Assembly: GCF_947500045.1 (NCBI RefSeq)
Contig: NZ_CANMQQ010000012.1
Coordinates: forward strand, 1 to 64,000
Direction of reading: 5' to 3'
Length of the DNA stretch: 64,000 nt
Source of the DNA: an uncultured Ruegeria sp.
GTDB lineage: Bacteria > Pseudomonadota > Alphaproteobacteria > Rhodobacterales > Rhodobacteraceae
Part shown: piece by piece, positions 29,117 to 38,995 of the stretch
Position numbering within the stretch: the stretch's first letter is position 1
How the letters are laid out: each line of letters starts with the position of its first letter
Position numbers and translations under genes: made by a program
The notes under the pieces: model-generated
Database searches by the model: none
Seen by the model: the letters and a program-made list of their open reading frames with translations, nothing else
Told to the model about the DNA's origin: nothing

Positions 29117-30322
29117 TCAGACCGATGCGTGCCCGCGCAGGCGAAACACCAGAGGCATCATCACGAGCACCAGAGCCGCTGAGAAGAAATAGGGTGCGCC
29201 GGGCATATAGGTCCCCTCCCCATCGACCGAAGCCTGAAAGATAACCGTCATTACCAACGGGGATAAAACCGCAGCGACGGAGGACAGCGACGCGATAACC
29301 CCTTGCACCACACCCTGCCGATCTTCGTCAGCCTGGTTCGAGGCCATAGCCGTGATCAATGCAGGCACCAGATCAGACAACGCGGCCAGCAGAATAAAGA
29401 TAACAAGGGCCGTAACCGTCGCTGTAAACCCAAAGCCAATCATTCCGATTAGCGCTGATATCATCCCCAGCAACAGGGTCCGATAATCGCCGATCCACCG
29501 GATAAAGATCGGCATCAGGCCTGCTTGTACAAACGCCAGCAGCACGCCGTATGCGGCCAGAGACAGACCGATATAAAGTGTTGACCAGCCAAAAACCTCG
29601 CGGATCCAAAAGGCCCATAGGGTCGGGTAGACCATATTGGCAAACTCAAAGATGAAAATGCAGAGCAGCGGCACAGCCAACCCCGGAAAGCGAAAGGCGT
29701 CAAAGATGGATTTGAACGGGTTCAGATCGCGCTTGCCAAAGGGGCGGCGTTTTTCAGGTGTCAGGCTCTCAGGCAATACAAACGCTCCGAACAACGCATT
29801 TGCCGCTGACAATACTGCCGCGATCCAGAACGGTGCAGAGATGCTGATTTCGGCCGCAATACCGCCGATGGCTGGCCCAAGGACAAAGCCGATCCCGAAG
29901 GCAGCACCGATTAGACCGAAATTCTTAGCCTTCTCGGTCGGGGTAGAGATGTCGGCAATGTAAGCCGTCGCGGTGATGTAGGTCGCCCCGGCAAGCCCCG
30001 CAAGTGTACGCCCCAGAAGCAGAAGCCAGAAACTGTCAGCCAGCGCCATGATCACGTAATCCAGAGACAGCATGACCAGTGCGGCAATCAGGATTGGCCT
30101 GCGGCCGACGGCGTCTGAGATACTGCCAACAATGGGTCCGCACAGGAACAACGCACCAGCATAGGCGGCCATCAGCAGACCGCCCCAAAAGGCCCCTTGG
30201 CCCGTATCACCCGCACCAACGCGATTCATCAGGTCGGGCATGATGGGGAACACGATGCCAATACCGATGGCATCGATCATCAGGGTGATCAGAATAAAGG
30301 TTATGGCGCGGCTTTTGAACAT
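29117..30322 (-). CDS. TetA-type MFS efflux transporter
   Basis: 401-residue 12-helix major facilitator protein of the DHA1/TetA group. MIDAIGIGIVFPIMPDL in helix 1 and the loop 2-3 motif GSISDAVGRRPILI are typical, and helix 5 shows the antiporter motif GLIGAAFGIGFVLGPAIGG. Relatives exported tetracycline or other drugs by proton antiport, but chromosomal roseobacterial members are of unknown substrate and resistance should not be assumed. The gene follows ggt after a hairpin on the same strand. Confidence 0.87.
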   Translation of the reverse strand: MFKSRAITFILITLMIDAIGIGIVFPIMPDLMNRVGAGDTGQGAFWGGLLMAAYAGALFLCGPIVGSISDAVGRRPILIAALVMLSLDYVIMALADSFWLLLLGRTLAGLAGATYITATAYIADISTPTEKAKNFGLIGAAFGIGFVLGPAIGGIAAEISISAPFWIAAVLSAANALFGAFVLPESLTPEKRRPFGKRDLNPFKSIFDAFRFPGLAVPLLCIFIFEFANMVYPTLWAFWIREVFGWSTLYIGLSLAAYGVLLAFVQAGLMPIFIRWIGDYRTLLLGMISALIGMIGFGFTATVTALVIFILLAALSDLVPALITAMASNQADEDRQGVVQGVIASLSSVAAVLSPLVMTVIFQASVDGEGTYMPGAPYFFSAALVLVMMPLVFRLRGHASV

Positions 30323-30360
30323 ACTGCCCTATCGGACGCATGCGCCGGTAAAGCAAGAGA

Positions 30361-30406
30361 AAAGGGCTGCGATGAACATCTCGCGAATGCTCTGTGGCAG
30401 CCCTTT
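30361..30406 (-). terminator. Hairpin terminator of ggt
   Basis: Arms AAAGGGCTGC and GCAGCCCTTT pair over 10 bp around a 26-base loop; on the minus strand the stem runs into TTTTCTCTT. It lies 11 bases beyond the ggt stop, separating ggt from the MFS gene. The long loop lowers certainty. Confidence 0.6.
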
Positions 30407-30417
30407 GCTGTTTTGGT

Positions 30418-32166
30418 TTACTGACCCAAAGCCACGCCTTCGCGACGCGGATCAGCCGCGCCGATCAGCTGGCCGTCCTTGATCAGGATTGCATGCAGTC
30501 CACTGTTAAGGTCGACCTGCTTGACCTCATGCCCTTTACCGGTCAGCGCCTCTGCAAATTCAGCAGTGGCTGTACCCTGCTCCAGATCCATTGCGGATCC
30601 GTTGCGGTGTACGAAATGGCCGATCTCAATGGCGTCCTGCGGGTCCATGTCCCAGTCGAGGATCGCGATGATCGTCTTGGCGACATAGTTGATGATGCGG
30701 CTGCCACCGGGCGAGCCGATCAGCAGATAGGGCTCACCACCCTTCATCACGATGGTTGGCGACATCGAACTGCGCGGGCGTTTGCCCCCTTCGACCCGAT
30801 TTGCCACCAGACGATCTCCGTCCGTGGGGGCACGATCGAAATCCGTCAGCTCGTTGTTCAGCAGAAAGCCCCGCACAAAGACCCGGCTGCCAAAGGCGGT
30901 TTCGATGGTCGTCGTCATCGACAGCGCGTTGCCATATTGGTCGCGAATCACGATGTGACTTGTGCCCGGGCGATCCGGGTTCTGCGACGGGGCAAACAGG
31001 GCAGTGTGATCGCGCGGTGGCTCACCTGCTTGGCGTTTTTCACTGGCGGTTGCTGGGTCAATCATTTCTGAGCGCAGCTTCAGGTAATCCGTATCCAGCA
31101 GGCCCTTGACCGGCACATCGATAAAATCGCTGTCCGCCATGTAAAGCGCACGGTCGGCATAGGCCAGTTTGGCGGCCTCGGCATAGAGATGCGCCAGTTC
31201 CGCATTCCAGCCGGTGCCTTTTAGGTCGAAATTGTTCAGAATTCCCAGAATCTGCCCAACAGTCAGACCACCGGAGGTCGGTGGGCCCATGCCGCAAACG
31301 TCAAAACCGCGATAATCGGCACAGACGGCAGGGCGAACCTTGACGCGATAGGCGGCCAGATCCTCAAGCGTGATGTTGTTTTCCACCTTCGAGGTGGCGT
31401 CAACCGCAGCCACGATATCCTCGGCAATCGGACCATTGTAGAAGGCGTCCGCGCCCTGTTCGGCCATCGTGCGCAGGGTTTCGGCAAATTCCGGATTCCT
31501 CAGCAAGGTTCCAGCCTGTAACGGAGTCCCATCTTCGTTGAAAAAATAGGCTTTGCCCGCTGGGAACACACCGACAGATCGCTCGCGTTCAATCGTGCTT
31601 TGGATCGAGTTCGCCATTCGGGGCGAAACCTCGAACCCCTGCTCAGCCTGATCAATGGTTGATTGGAACAGCGAGGCCCAGTCTTTCTTGCCATATAGGT
31701 TATGGGTCACTTCCATCAGGCGCAGAATGCCGGGCACCCCAACGGACTGCCCCCCGACAACGGCCTCGGGCCACGGCATCTTCTCACCATCAGGTAACAG
31801 GAAGCGTTCGGGCGTGGCCTTGGCCGGAGCCTTTTCCCGCGCATCGAACGTGGTCAGCGTGTTGGAAGAGGCGTCCCAATACAGCATAAACGCACCACCG
31901 CCGATGCCCGATGATTGCGGCTCGACCAGATTGAGCATCAGCTGCACGGCGATCATCGCATCTGCGGCTGTACCGCCTGCGGCCAGCACGTCATACCCGG
32001 CTTTTGCGGCGATGGGATTGGCGGCAGATACCATGAACTCGGTGCCAGACACCGAATTCTTATCCTCCCATCCATAGCCATATTCTGGTGCGGGGTCCTG
32101 CGCATGGGCCGCGCAAGCAATAACGCCCAGCGCCAGTGCGGCGCCGGTCTGAAAGAATGTTTTCAT
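30418..32166 (-). CDS. ggt: Gamma-glutamyltransferase
   Basis: Periplasmic Ntn-hydrolase that cleaves the gamma-glutamyl bond of glutathione. A signal peptide (TFFQTGAALALGVIACAAHA) precedes QDPAPEYG. The auto-processing nucleophile Thr is in DRPGTSHIVIRDQYGNALS; further signature residues are in GSPGGSRIINYV and in TDFDRAP. The chosen ATG at 32166 is preceded by GGGAG; the longer frame from 32214 would spoil the signal peptide. 582 residues, normal. It lets the cell use extracellular or periplasmic glutathione as a source of amino acids. Confidence 0.95.
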   Translation of the reverse strand: MKTFFQTGAALALGVIACAAHAQDPAPEYGYGWEDKNSVSGTEFMVSAANPIAAKAGYDVLAAGGTAADAMIAVQLMLNLVEPQSSGIGGGAFMLYWDASSNTLTTFDAREKAPAKATPERFLLPDGEKMPWPEAVVGGQSVGVPGILRLMEVTHNLYGKKDWASLFQSTIDQAEQGFEVSPRMANSIQSTIERERSVGVFPAGKAYFFNEDGTPLQAGTLLRNPEFAETLRTMAEQGADAFYNGPIAEDIVAAVDATSKVENNITLEDLAAYRVKVRPAVCADYRGFDVCGMGPPTSGGLTVGQILGILNNFDLKGTGWNAELAHLYAEAAKLAYADRALYMADSDFIDVPVKGLLDTDYLKLRSEMIDPATASEKRQAGEPPRDHTALFAPSQNPDRPGTSHIVIRDQYGNALSMTTTIETAFGSRVFVRGFLLNNELTDFDRAPTDGDRLVANRVEGGKRPRSSMSPTIVMKGGEPYLLIGSPGGSRIINYVAKTIIAILDWDMDPQDAIEIGHFVHRNGSAMDLEQGTATAEFAEALTGKGHEVKQVDLNSGLHAILIKDGQLIGAADPRREGVALGQ

Positions 32167-32252
32167 CAAAAAATCTCCCGGTATGGGTCTGCGTGATTGG
32201 TTACTGAGTAACAATGTTCAAATGGCAGACTCTTAGTTTAAAACCGATCGAT

Positions 32253-32684
32253 TTATCGTACAACATATACTGACGTGTGCGAATGCCTCACGACGCGCGC
32301 CGCGTTCGGACCAAGCAAATAGTCTTTTAAATCAGGCTTATGCGCGCCAATCACGATTAGGTCAGAACCCGCGTTTTCCGCAGTTTTCAGAATTTCCTGA
32401 TATGCACTGCCGGTGGCCACGACATGGCGCACCTTGGCGTTACGCTCTTCTCCCAACGTGGCTGCGCACAGGGCGACCAGATTGTCATGGGCTTCTTGCA
32501 TGACCTGTTCGTGGTGATGGGGTTCGAAGAAACTGCTGACGAAACCCTCGCCATAGTCCGGTGTCACGGTCACCACGTCCAGCCGCGCGCCATCCAGTTC
32601 GGCCAGCGCGGCGGCCCGTTTCAGAACGGCGACATCAAGATCGCCATTACTGATATCCACGGCACATAGAATACCTTTGGTCAT
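32253..32684 (-). CDS. Universal stress protein (UspA family)
   Basis: 143-residue single-domain USP. The N-terminal GILCAVDISNGDLDVAVLKRA and the C-terminal DLIVIGAHKPDLKDYLLGPN with VVRHSHTSVYVVR follow the family pattern; the loop resembles the nucleotide-binding G-x2-G-x9-G motif only partly, so ATP binding is uncertain. It overlaps the fused TRAP permease gene by 4 bases. UspA-like proteins encoded next to TRAP permeases, for example TeaD beside TeaABC, have been shown to modulate transport, so a regulatory role on this transporter is a reasonable inference. Confidence 0.9.
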   Translation of the reverse strand: MTKGILCAVDISNGDLDVAVLKRAAALAELDGARLDVVTVTPDYGEGFVSSFFEPHHHEQVMQEAHDNLVALCAATLGEERNAKVRHVVATGSAYQEILKTAENAGSDLIVIGAHKPDLKDYLLGPNAARVVRHSHTSVYVVR

Positions 32685-35290
32685 GCGGGTTCTCCCTGTT
32701 TTGCGGCGCGGCCGCGCTGGAGGAAGGCGACAAGACCCAACAGGATCAGCGCCGGGATGAAGATCAGCTCTTTCGGAGGCTGGCTTTGTGGGGCTTGAAT
32801 GCTGGTGAGGTGAACTGCGTCGTCAGCGTAGTAGTCGAACATGTCCAACTCATCAGCAACCGGTGTGCCAAACAGCGGCTCATCCAGTTTGACCAGACCG
32901 TCTTCTTCCAGCGTGATCAGACCCATGGCGTCGACGCGCGCAGTGCCGTCAGCCTCATCCCCAATGGTTAAGACCACGGTGGTTTCAGTCATATTGCCGG
33001 TGTCAAAGTCAGGACCCGCGACCTCAATCCGCATGGTGCTGCCCGGTGCGGCTTCACCCACGGCCTGGGTCAATTGCGCCGGTTCGATCTGCGCGAACGG
33101 AGGCGCGATCCGGTTCATGAAGAAATCCGGGCGGAACAGCGCAAAGGCGATCAGGATCAGGGCAACGCTTTCATAGATGCGGTTCTTCGTCAGGAACCAG
33201 CCCATGGTGCCTGCGGTGAAGATCAGGATCGCAATGGTCGCCGAGATTGCCACCAAAATGCCCTGCACCCAGCCTACATCAATCAGCAACAGATCGGTGT
33301 TGAAGATGAACACGAAGGGCAGCGCCACGGTCCGCAGGCTGTAGAAGAACGCGATAAAGCCTGTTCTGATCGCATCGCCGCCCGATACAGCGGCGGCAGC
33401 AAAACTGGCCAGACCCACCGGTGGCGTCACATCGGCCATGATGCCGAAATAGAACACGAACAGATGCACCGCGATCAGTGGCACGATCAGACCGTCCTGC
33501 GCACCGAGCTCCACGACGACCCCGGCCATCAGCGAGCTTACAACGATGTAGTTCGCCGTGGTCGGCAGGCCCATACCCAGGATCAGGCTAAGCACGCCAA
33601 CAAGCGCCAGCATTGCGATCAGGTTGCCGCCCGAAAGGAACTCGACCAGATCGGCCATCACCTGGCCCACTCCGGTCAACGTCACCGTACCAACGATCAC
33701 GCCCGCGGTAGCAGTTGCCAGCGCGATACCGATCATGTTGCGCGCACCGTCGATCAGTCCGTTCCAAAGATCTACAACACCGTCTTTGAAAGCATTCGCC
33801 GTATCGCTTTCACCGCGAAAGATTGATTTCATCGGCTTCTGCGTCAACAGGATCACAAACAACAGCGAGGTCGCCCAGAAGGCGGACAGACCGGGTGATT
33901 TCTGTTCGATCATCAGGAAATAGACCAGCACGATGATCGGCAGCAGATAATGCAAACCGGCTTTGTAGATCTCGGCGATCACCGGCAATTCAACTTCTTT
34001 GGCATTGGGGTCATCGGGAACCAAATCCTCGACCCCAGACGCAAGTTTCAGCAGGAACAGGTAGGCCAGAATGATCAGCGCAGACAGGACCAGTCCCGAG
34101 GCATCGGGCACCATCGCGATAATTGCCTTGATCGGATACTGGATGCCATAGCACAGCCCGGCAAAGCCAACAAAGAACAGCGCCATGCCGCCAATCGTGC
34201 GACCCATCGAAACAACGCGGTCACCCAGCGTCGGCATATTCCGCTTCACCGCCTCAAGATGCACGATATAGACCAACGCGATGTAGGAAATCGCCGCAGG
34301 AAGGAAGGCGTGGGTGATCACCTCGACATAAGAAATGCCGACATATTCCACCATCAGGAAGGCCGCGGCGCCCATGACCGGCGGCATGATCTGGCCATTC
34401 ACCGAACTGGCCACCTCGACCGATCCGGCCTGTTCACTGGAAAAGCCCACCCGCTTCATCAGCGGGATGGTAAAGGTACCGGTAGTCACGACATTGGCAA
34501 TGGACGAGCCCGAGATCAGACCGGTTGCAGCAGATCCCACGACAGCCGCCTTGGCCGGTCCACCCCGCAGGTGGCCCAGCGCGCCAAAGGCCATCTTGAT
34601 AAAGTAGTTCCCCGCACCCGCCTTATCCAACAATGCGCCGAACAGGACAAACAGGAAGACAAATTTAGTCGAAACGCCCAACGCGATGCCAAATACACCC
34701 TCGGACGTGATCCACATGTGGCTCATCGCCTTTTGCAGGCTAGCACCTTTCCAGCGGATCACTTCGGGCACCCATGAGGACGCGCCAAAGAAAACATAAG
34801 CCAAGAAAATCGTCGCGATGATTGCCATTGCGGGGCCCAGAGCGCGACGCGCGGCCTCGAACAACAGCAACAGGCCTACAAGCGCAAACCACTTGTCTGT
34901 ATGGTCTGCAAGCCCACCGGCATCGACAATCTTTTGGTAGAAGAAGTAGCCATACAACGCCAGGAACGCGCCGACGATGCCCATGATCCAATCCTGAACC
35001 GGGATATAGTTGCGTGGGCTGGATTTGAGTGCCGGATAAGCCGAGAACGCCAGGAACATTGCAAAGGCCAGATGAATCTGGCGTGAATTGTTCACTACGC
35101 TGCCCGGCAGCAGGTAGTTGGACAAGGGAGAGGCTAACACCACCTGAAACACCGACCACAAGACAGCAACAATCGCCAGAAACAGCCCCACATTCCCGGC
35201 CGGATTACGCGCACCCGCATCAGATGAGGCGACCAGATCCTGAAGCTCTTCTTCAGATAAAGGGCGATTGCCCTGTGTGTCGGAACTCAT
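32681..35290 (-). CDS. TRAP transporter fused permease (4TM-12TM, TAXI type)
   Basis: 869-residue membrane protein combining the small (DctQ-like) and large (DctM-like) permease parts. The large-subunit part includes GLISGSSIANVVTTGTFTIP and GMGLPTTANYIVVSSLMAG, canonical transport-helix motifs, and many hydrophobic helices are visible throughout. A soluble region at residues about 710-840 (TMRIEVAGPDFDTGNM onwards) corresponds to the DUF3394 tail of this permease class, followed by a last helix. It works with a TAXI binding protein, encoded 106 bases upstream on the same strand beyond a strong hairpin, and the UspA gene overlaps its end. Substrate is probably an organic acid (family knowledge). 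Confidence 0.93.
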   Translation of the reverse strand: MSSDTQGNRPLSEEELQDLVASSDAGARNPAGNVGLFLAIVAVLWSVFQVVLASPLSNYLLPGSVVNNSRQIHLAFAMFLAFSAYPALKSSPRNYIPVQDWIMGIVGAFLALYGYFFYQKIVDAGGLADHTDKWFALVGLLLLFEAARRALGPAMAIIATIFLAYVFFGASSWVPEVIRWKGASLQKAMSHMWITSEGVFGIALGVSTKFVFLFVLFGALLDKAGAGNYFIKMAFGALGHLRGGPAKAAVVGSAATGLISGSSIANVVTTGTFTIPLMKRVGFSSEQAGSVEVASSVNGQIMPPVMGAAAFLMVEYVGISYVEVITHAFLPAAISYIALVYIVHLEAVKRNMPTLGDRVVSMGRTIGGMALFFVGFAGLCYGIQYPIKAIIAMVPDASGLVLSALIILAYLFLLKLASGVEDLVPDDPNAKEVELPVIAEIYKAGLHYLLPIIVLVYFLMIEQKSPGLSAFWATSLLFVILLTQKPMKSIFRGESDTANAFKDGVVDLWNGLIDGARNMIGIALATATAGVIVGTVTLTGVGQVMADLVEFLSGGNLIAMLALVGVLSLILGMGLPTTANYIVVSSLMAGVVVELGAQDGLIVPLIAVHLFVFYFGIMADVTPPVGLASFAAAAVSGGDAIRTGFIAFFYSLRTVALPFVFIFNTDLLLIDVGWVQGILVAISATIAILIFTAGTMGWFLTKNRIYESVALILIAFALFRPDFFMNRIAPPFAQIEPAQLTQAVGEAAPGSTMRIEVAGPDFDTGNMTETTVVLTIGDEADGTARVDAMGLITLEEDGLVKLDEPLFGTPVADELDMFDYYADDAVHLTSIQAPQSQPPKELIFIPALILLGLVAFLQRGRAAKQGEPA

Positions 35291-35360
35291 GATGAAATCT
35301 CCCCGTCCTTGGCCTTGGTTTTTGTGGCCTTCTTGTCACCGGTTTACCCCGGATGTGAAT

Positions 35361-35383
35361 CGGGGCGCCCAACAGGCGCCCCG
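35361..35383 (-). terminator. Intercistronic hairpin between the TAXI binding-protein and permease genes
   Basis: A perfect 9-bp G+C-only stem (arms CGGGGCGCC and GGCGCCCCG) closes the loop CAACA. No T tract follows. It lies 13 bases beyond the binding-protein stop and likely protects or attenuates mRNA so that the binding protein is made in excess over the permease. Confidence 0.65.
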
Positions 35384-35396
35384 CATCAGGTCTGGT

Positions 35397-36359
35397 TTAC
35401 TGAATCCAGCCTTTTTCTTTGTAGTACTTCTCCGCACCTGGATGCAGCGGCGCCGACAGGCCGTCCGCAATCATCTCTTCAGGTTTGAGGTTGGCGAATG
35501 CCGGGTGCAGCTTTTTGAAATCATCGAAGTTCTCAAAAACCGAGCTGACAACCGCATAAACCGCATCATCCGATACGTCTGCCGATGTCACGAAGGTCGC
35601 GCCAACACCAAAGGTCGCGGTGTCACCATCCGAACCACGGTACATGCCGCCGGGAATGGTGGCTGTACGATAGAACGAATTGTCGTCAACCAGCTTGCTA
35701 ACCGCATCGCCGCTGACGTTGACCAGAACCGAGTCACAAGCTGTGGTTGCTTCCTGGATCGAACCCGATGGGTGACCAACGGTATAAACCATCGCATCGA
35801 TCTGGTTGTCACACAGAGCTGCCGACTGTTCAGCTGCTTTCAGTTCGGTCGCCAGTTCGAAATCACCGGTGGTCCAGCCCATCTCGCCCAGCAGAACCTC
35901 CATGGTGCCGCGCTGACCGGAACCTGGGTTACCGATATTGACGCGCTTGCCCTTCAGATCCTCGAAGTTGGTGATGCCGGAATCTGCACGCGCCACAACC
36001 GTGAACGGTTCTGGGTGAACCGAGAACACGGCACGCAGGCTCTCAAACGGGCCGGCTTCTTCGAATTTTGAGCTGCCATTGTAAGCGTGGTACTGCCAGT
36101 CCGACTGCGCCACACCAAATTCAAGCTCGCCTTCGCGAATGGTGTTGATGTTGTAAACCGACCCCCCGGTTGATTCCACCGAACACCGGACTCCGTGCTC
36201 TTTCCGGCCCTTGTTGACCAGTCGGCAGATCGCGCCACCCGTCGGGTAATAAACACCCGTAACGCCGCCAGTTCCGATCGTGATAAATTCTTCTGCATAG
36301 GCCGCAGACGACATCATCGCTGCTGCCGCAAATGCGGTGATTGAAGATTTCCTGAACAC
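35397..36359 (-). CDS. TAXI-family TRAP transporter solute-binding protein
   Basis: 320-residue periplasmic binding protein of the TAXI family. A signal peptide ([21 protein letters not shown]) precedes [20 protein letters not shown], the N-terminal motif that names the group. [18 protein letters not shown] and [16 protein letters not shown] are further family segments. The start is GTG at 36359, with AGGAG 7 bases upstream; the long upstream frame without a signal sequence is rejected. It delivers ligand to the fused permease downstream. It is divergent from the Cache/PAS kinase gene across 230 bp that hold a dyad. Confidence 0.93.
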   Translation of the reverse strand: MFRKSSITAFAAAAMMSSAAYAEEFITIGTGGVTGVYYPTGGAICRLVNKGRKEHGVRCSVESTGGSVYNINTIREGELEFGVAQSDWQYHAYNGSSKFEEAGPFESLRAVFSVHPEPFTVVARADSGITNFEDLKGKRVNIGNPGSGQRGTMEVLLGEMGWTTGDFELATELKAAEQSAALCDNQIDAMVYTVGHPSGSIQEATTACDSVLVNVSGDAVSKLVDDNSFYRTATIPGGMYRGSDGDTATFGVGATFVTSADVSDDAVYAVVSSVFENFDDFKKLHPAFANLKPEEMIADGLSAPLHPGAEKYYKEKGWIQ

Positions 36360-36493
36360 TTTGACACTCCTGTTGTCAGTCTTTTTTTTGACCTGTTGGG
36401 GCGCCTGAAACCGTTCAGAACACAACAGAAAAAATCGCAATGGAATCAGGCCCCCCGATGGTAAACAGGAAAGCGAAACCAGACGGCAGGTGT

Positions 36494-36515
36494 CTATACG
36501 GTTGATTACGTATAG
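36494..36515. promoter_or_regulatory. Operator-like inverted repeat between the TAXI gene and the kinase gene
   Basis: Perfect arms CTATACG and CGTATAG separated by 8 bases (GTTGATTA). It lies 134 bases upstream of the TAXI gene start and 74 bases before the kinase start. LuxR-type helix-turn-helix regulators such as the FixJ-type one encoded downstream bind inverted repeats, so it is a candidate site for that regulator. Confidence 0.5.
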
Positions 36516-36589
36516 GCTTGGGCTCAAACATAGGGGATTGAGGGCAACCGGCCACGGGCCGCGGTCGAGATACCGACCCTTAAAGATGG

Positions 36590-38995
36590 TTGTTTGGACA
36601 GAACTTGAACTACGCAGGACAACACGAACCTCGCCAGGATCAGGCCGAACCCGCCCGCAGGCGCAGGTCGCTGCGCGCCACACTGGCGTTGTGTTTGGGC
36701 GGGCTGCAGTTTCTCGCCATCCTGTCGGTGATCCTGTCGACCTTTGTCAGCTCGGAAAATGCGCTGCTGCGGCAATCGCGAAACTCGCTGAACGAAGTCA
36801 GCGTCAATGTCATCGGTCAGGTCAAAAGCTTTCTGAACCCAGCCCGGCAGGCATTAGATGCGACAAGGCGGCTGGCTGAGAATGACGTGTTGGACATCAA
36901 CAACCCGACTGCGCTGGAAAGCCATTTTTTCCAGCAGCTTCAAGTCGCGCCTCAGCTCGCTGGGATTTATCTGGCGGACCAGAGTGGACGGTTCATCTAT
37001 GTGATGCGCGCGGAAGAGCCCGGGCGCTATCGGACAAAGTTTGTTCCGCCTTTCCCGCCGGGAACAGCAGAACACCCCGCCGCTTTTCAATGGCGCAATG
37101 ATCAGTTCACACTTCTTGAAACGGCCTCCACCCAAACCGATACCTATGAGGCGCGTACCCGGCCATGGTTCAGAATGGTCTCTGAAACCAAAGCACCGAT
37201 CTGGACAGAGCCCTATATTTTCTTCACCACGCGGCAGCCGGGGATCACCTATAGCGTGCCGATACTGGACGAGGACGGGGCAATCCGGGCCATTTTGGGC
37301 GTGGATATCCAGATCGATGCGCTTTCGGGCTTCCTACTGGATATCTGGTCCGAACGGCGCGGCGCCGCACTGGTTCTGAACGAAGATGGCGCAGTACTGG
37401 CACATCCGACATTGGTGCTGATCCGTCAGGAGGCGCATATGGAAGCGCCCGAGCTGACACGCGTGGATCAGATCGCAGACCCCATTGCGCAAAAGGCATT
37501 CGGGGATGTGGTGCGAACCGGCCTGAGTGATGCTCAGGGTCCCGTTCATACGGATTTCCAACTGAACGGTCAGGATTATGTCGCGATGCTGATCGAGGTC
37601 TCGGAACCGGGGCTACGATGGCTCATCGGGCTTTATGCGGCCGAGGATAACTTTATCGGCGAGATCAAGAAGAACCGGGTTCAAGGCATCTGGATCGCGC
37701 TGGCCATTGCCATTTTAACCGGAGCAATCGGACTGGCCATGGCCGACCGGATTTATGCCCCGGTGCGCACATTTGCCAGCCAAAGCCAGCAACTGTCCAG
37801 TGGCGAGATCACACCCGAAGAAGGTCTGCATAGCCCTTATCGAGAGCTTGAAGATACTGGCGCGGCTCTGACGCAGGAAGTCCGACAGAGGCAACGGTTC
37901 GAAACCGCCTATGGCCGCACCTTCGATCTGGCCTCGCGCGGGATGGCGCAGATCGCGCCCGAAACAGGGCGGTTTCAGCGCGCGAACGAACAGCTCTGTG
38001 ACATCATGGGATACCAGCCGGATGAGTTGGAGACGATGACCCTGGCCGATATTCTGCCTGAAGACGGGCAGCAGATCGCCGTCAAGTTCCGCGAAACTTT
38101 GTTGCAGGATTCTGAGTTCATTGCCGAAAACCAGTTCATCCGAAAAGACGGGTCACCAATCTGGCTGCGGGTCAACGCCATTCTGATCCGCGACGAAAGT
38201 GGCACGCCCGATCACGCGGTTGCCATTATCGACGATGTGAGTGACCGGAAACAGGCCGAGGATGAGGCCAGCCGCCTCAACCGCGATCTGTCCCATGTGG
38301 CGCGGGTCAATTTGATGGGCGAGATGGCCTCAGGACTGGCGCATGAGCTGAACCAACCGCTCAGCGCGATTGCGTATAACGTCGATGCTGCAAAGATCAC
38401 GCTGGATGAAATCGGTAATCCCGACCCTGAACTGACCGAGATCCTGTCGGATATCGACCGCCAGTCGCGCCGGGCGGGCGACATCATTCGCGCCCTGCGC
38501 GAGATAGTGCGCAAGGATCGTGGGCGGCAGACTCCGTTCGAGTTGGGCGGGTTGATTCAGCAAACCGTCAGCTTGATGGAATCCGAGGCGAAACTACACG
38601 AAATCGGACTGCAATATGTTGAAACGGACCTGCCCCCTGTTATCGGAAACCGAACACAGATCGCGCAGGTTCTGGTCAATCTGTTGCGCAACGCCATCGA
38701 CGCTTTGGCCCGCGATCCGGTTACCAAGGGTCAAATCAACATCATAACACGGATCACTGATGCGATGGTCGAGGTGCATGTCCGAGATAACGGGCCAGGC
38801 GTTAGCGATGACGTCACATTGTTCAATACATTCGACACCCAAAAGACCGACGGGATGGGTCTGGGCTTGTCAATTTGCAGAACCATCGTCAAAGCCAATG
38901 GTGGCACGATATGGTATGAACCCACCGAAACATCAGGCGCGTGTTTTTGTTTCACCCTGCGCCGCAGTGATCTGTCCGAGGGAGATCAGGAATGA
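36590..38995 (+). CDS. Cache/PAS sensor histidine kinase
   Basis: 801-residue membrane kinase. One helix at about residues 28-50 precedes a periplasmic Cache-type sensor domain (about 55-365, with [16 protein letters not shown] and [20 protein letters not shown]). A second helix (about 366-386) follows, then a PAS domain (about 440-545), a HisKA dimerisation helix with [19 protein letters not shown] and an HATPase domain with [18 protein letters not shown] and [10 protein letters not shown]. It is preceded by no ATG in frame; TTG at 36590 is the likeliest start, though TTG at 36605 is possible. The stop overlaps the FixJ-type regulator start by 4 bases. It is divergent from the TAXI TRAP operon, which it may control. 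Confidence 0.88.
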   Translation: MFGQNLNYAGQHEPRQDQAEPARRRRSLRATLALCLGGLQFLAILSVILSTFVSSENALLRQSRNSLNEVSVNVIGQVKSFLNPARQALDATRRLAENDVLDINNPTALESHFFQQLQVAPQLAGIYLADQSGRFIYVMRAEEPGRYRTKFVPPFPPGTAEHPAAFQWRNDQFTLLETASTQTDTYEARTRPWFRMVSETKAPIWTEPYIFFTTRQPGITYSVPILDEDGAIRAILGVDIQIDALSGFLLDIWSERRGAALVLNEDGAVLAHPTLVLIRQEAHMEAPELTRVDQIADPIAQKAFGDVVRTGLSDAQGPVHTDFQLNGQDYVAMLIEVSEPGLRWLIGLYAAEDNFIGEIKKNRVQGIWIALAIAILTGAIGLAMADRIYAPVRTFASQSQQLSSGEITPEEGLHSPYRELEDTGAALTQEVRQRQRFETAYGRTFDLASRGMAQIAPETGRFQRANEQLCDIMGYQPDELETMTLADILPEDGQQIAVKFRETLLQDSEFIAENQFIRKDGSPIWLRVNAILIRDESGTPDHAVAIIDDVSDRKQAEDEASRLNRDLSHVARVNLMGEMASGLAHELNQPLSAIAYNVDAAKITLDEIGNPDPELTEILSDIDRQSRRAGDIIRALREIVRKDRGRQTPFELGGLIQQTVSLMESEAKLHEIGLQYVETDLPPVIGNRTQIAQVLVNLLRNAIDALARDPVTKGQINIITRITDAMVEVHVRDNGPGVSDDVTLFNTFDTQKTDGMGLGLSICRTIVKANGGTIWYEPTETSGACFCFTLRRSDLSEGDQE

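Noticed and set aside
29117..30322. Tetracycline resistance gene
   Set aside because: The protein is TetA-like by MFS motifs, but nothing indicates acquired resistance (no tetR, no mobile context). Kept as an efflux transporter of unknown substrate.
35268..36071. Plus-strand reading frame of 267 codons opposite the TAXI binding-protein gene
   Set aside because: Shadow of the real gene on the other strand; no family signature. Similar long antisense frames at 33074-33826, 25982-26821 and 12378-12926 were rejected for the same reason.
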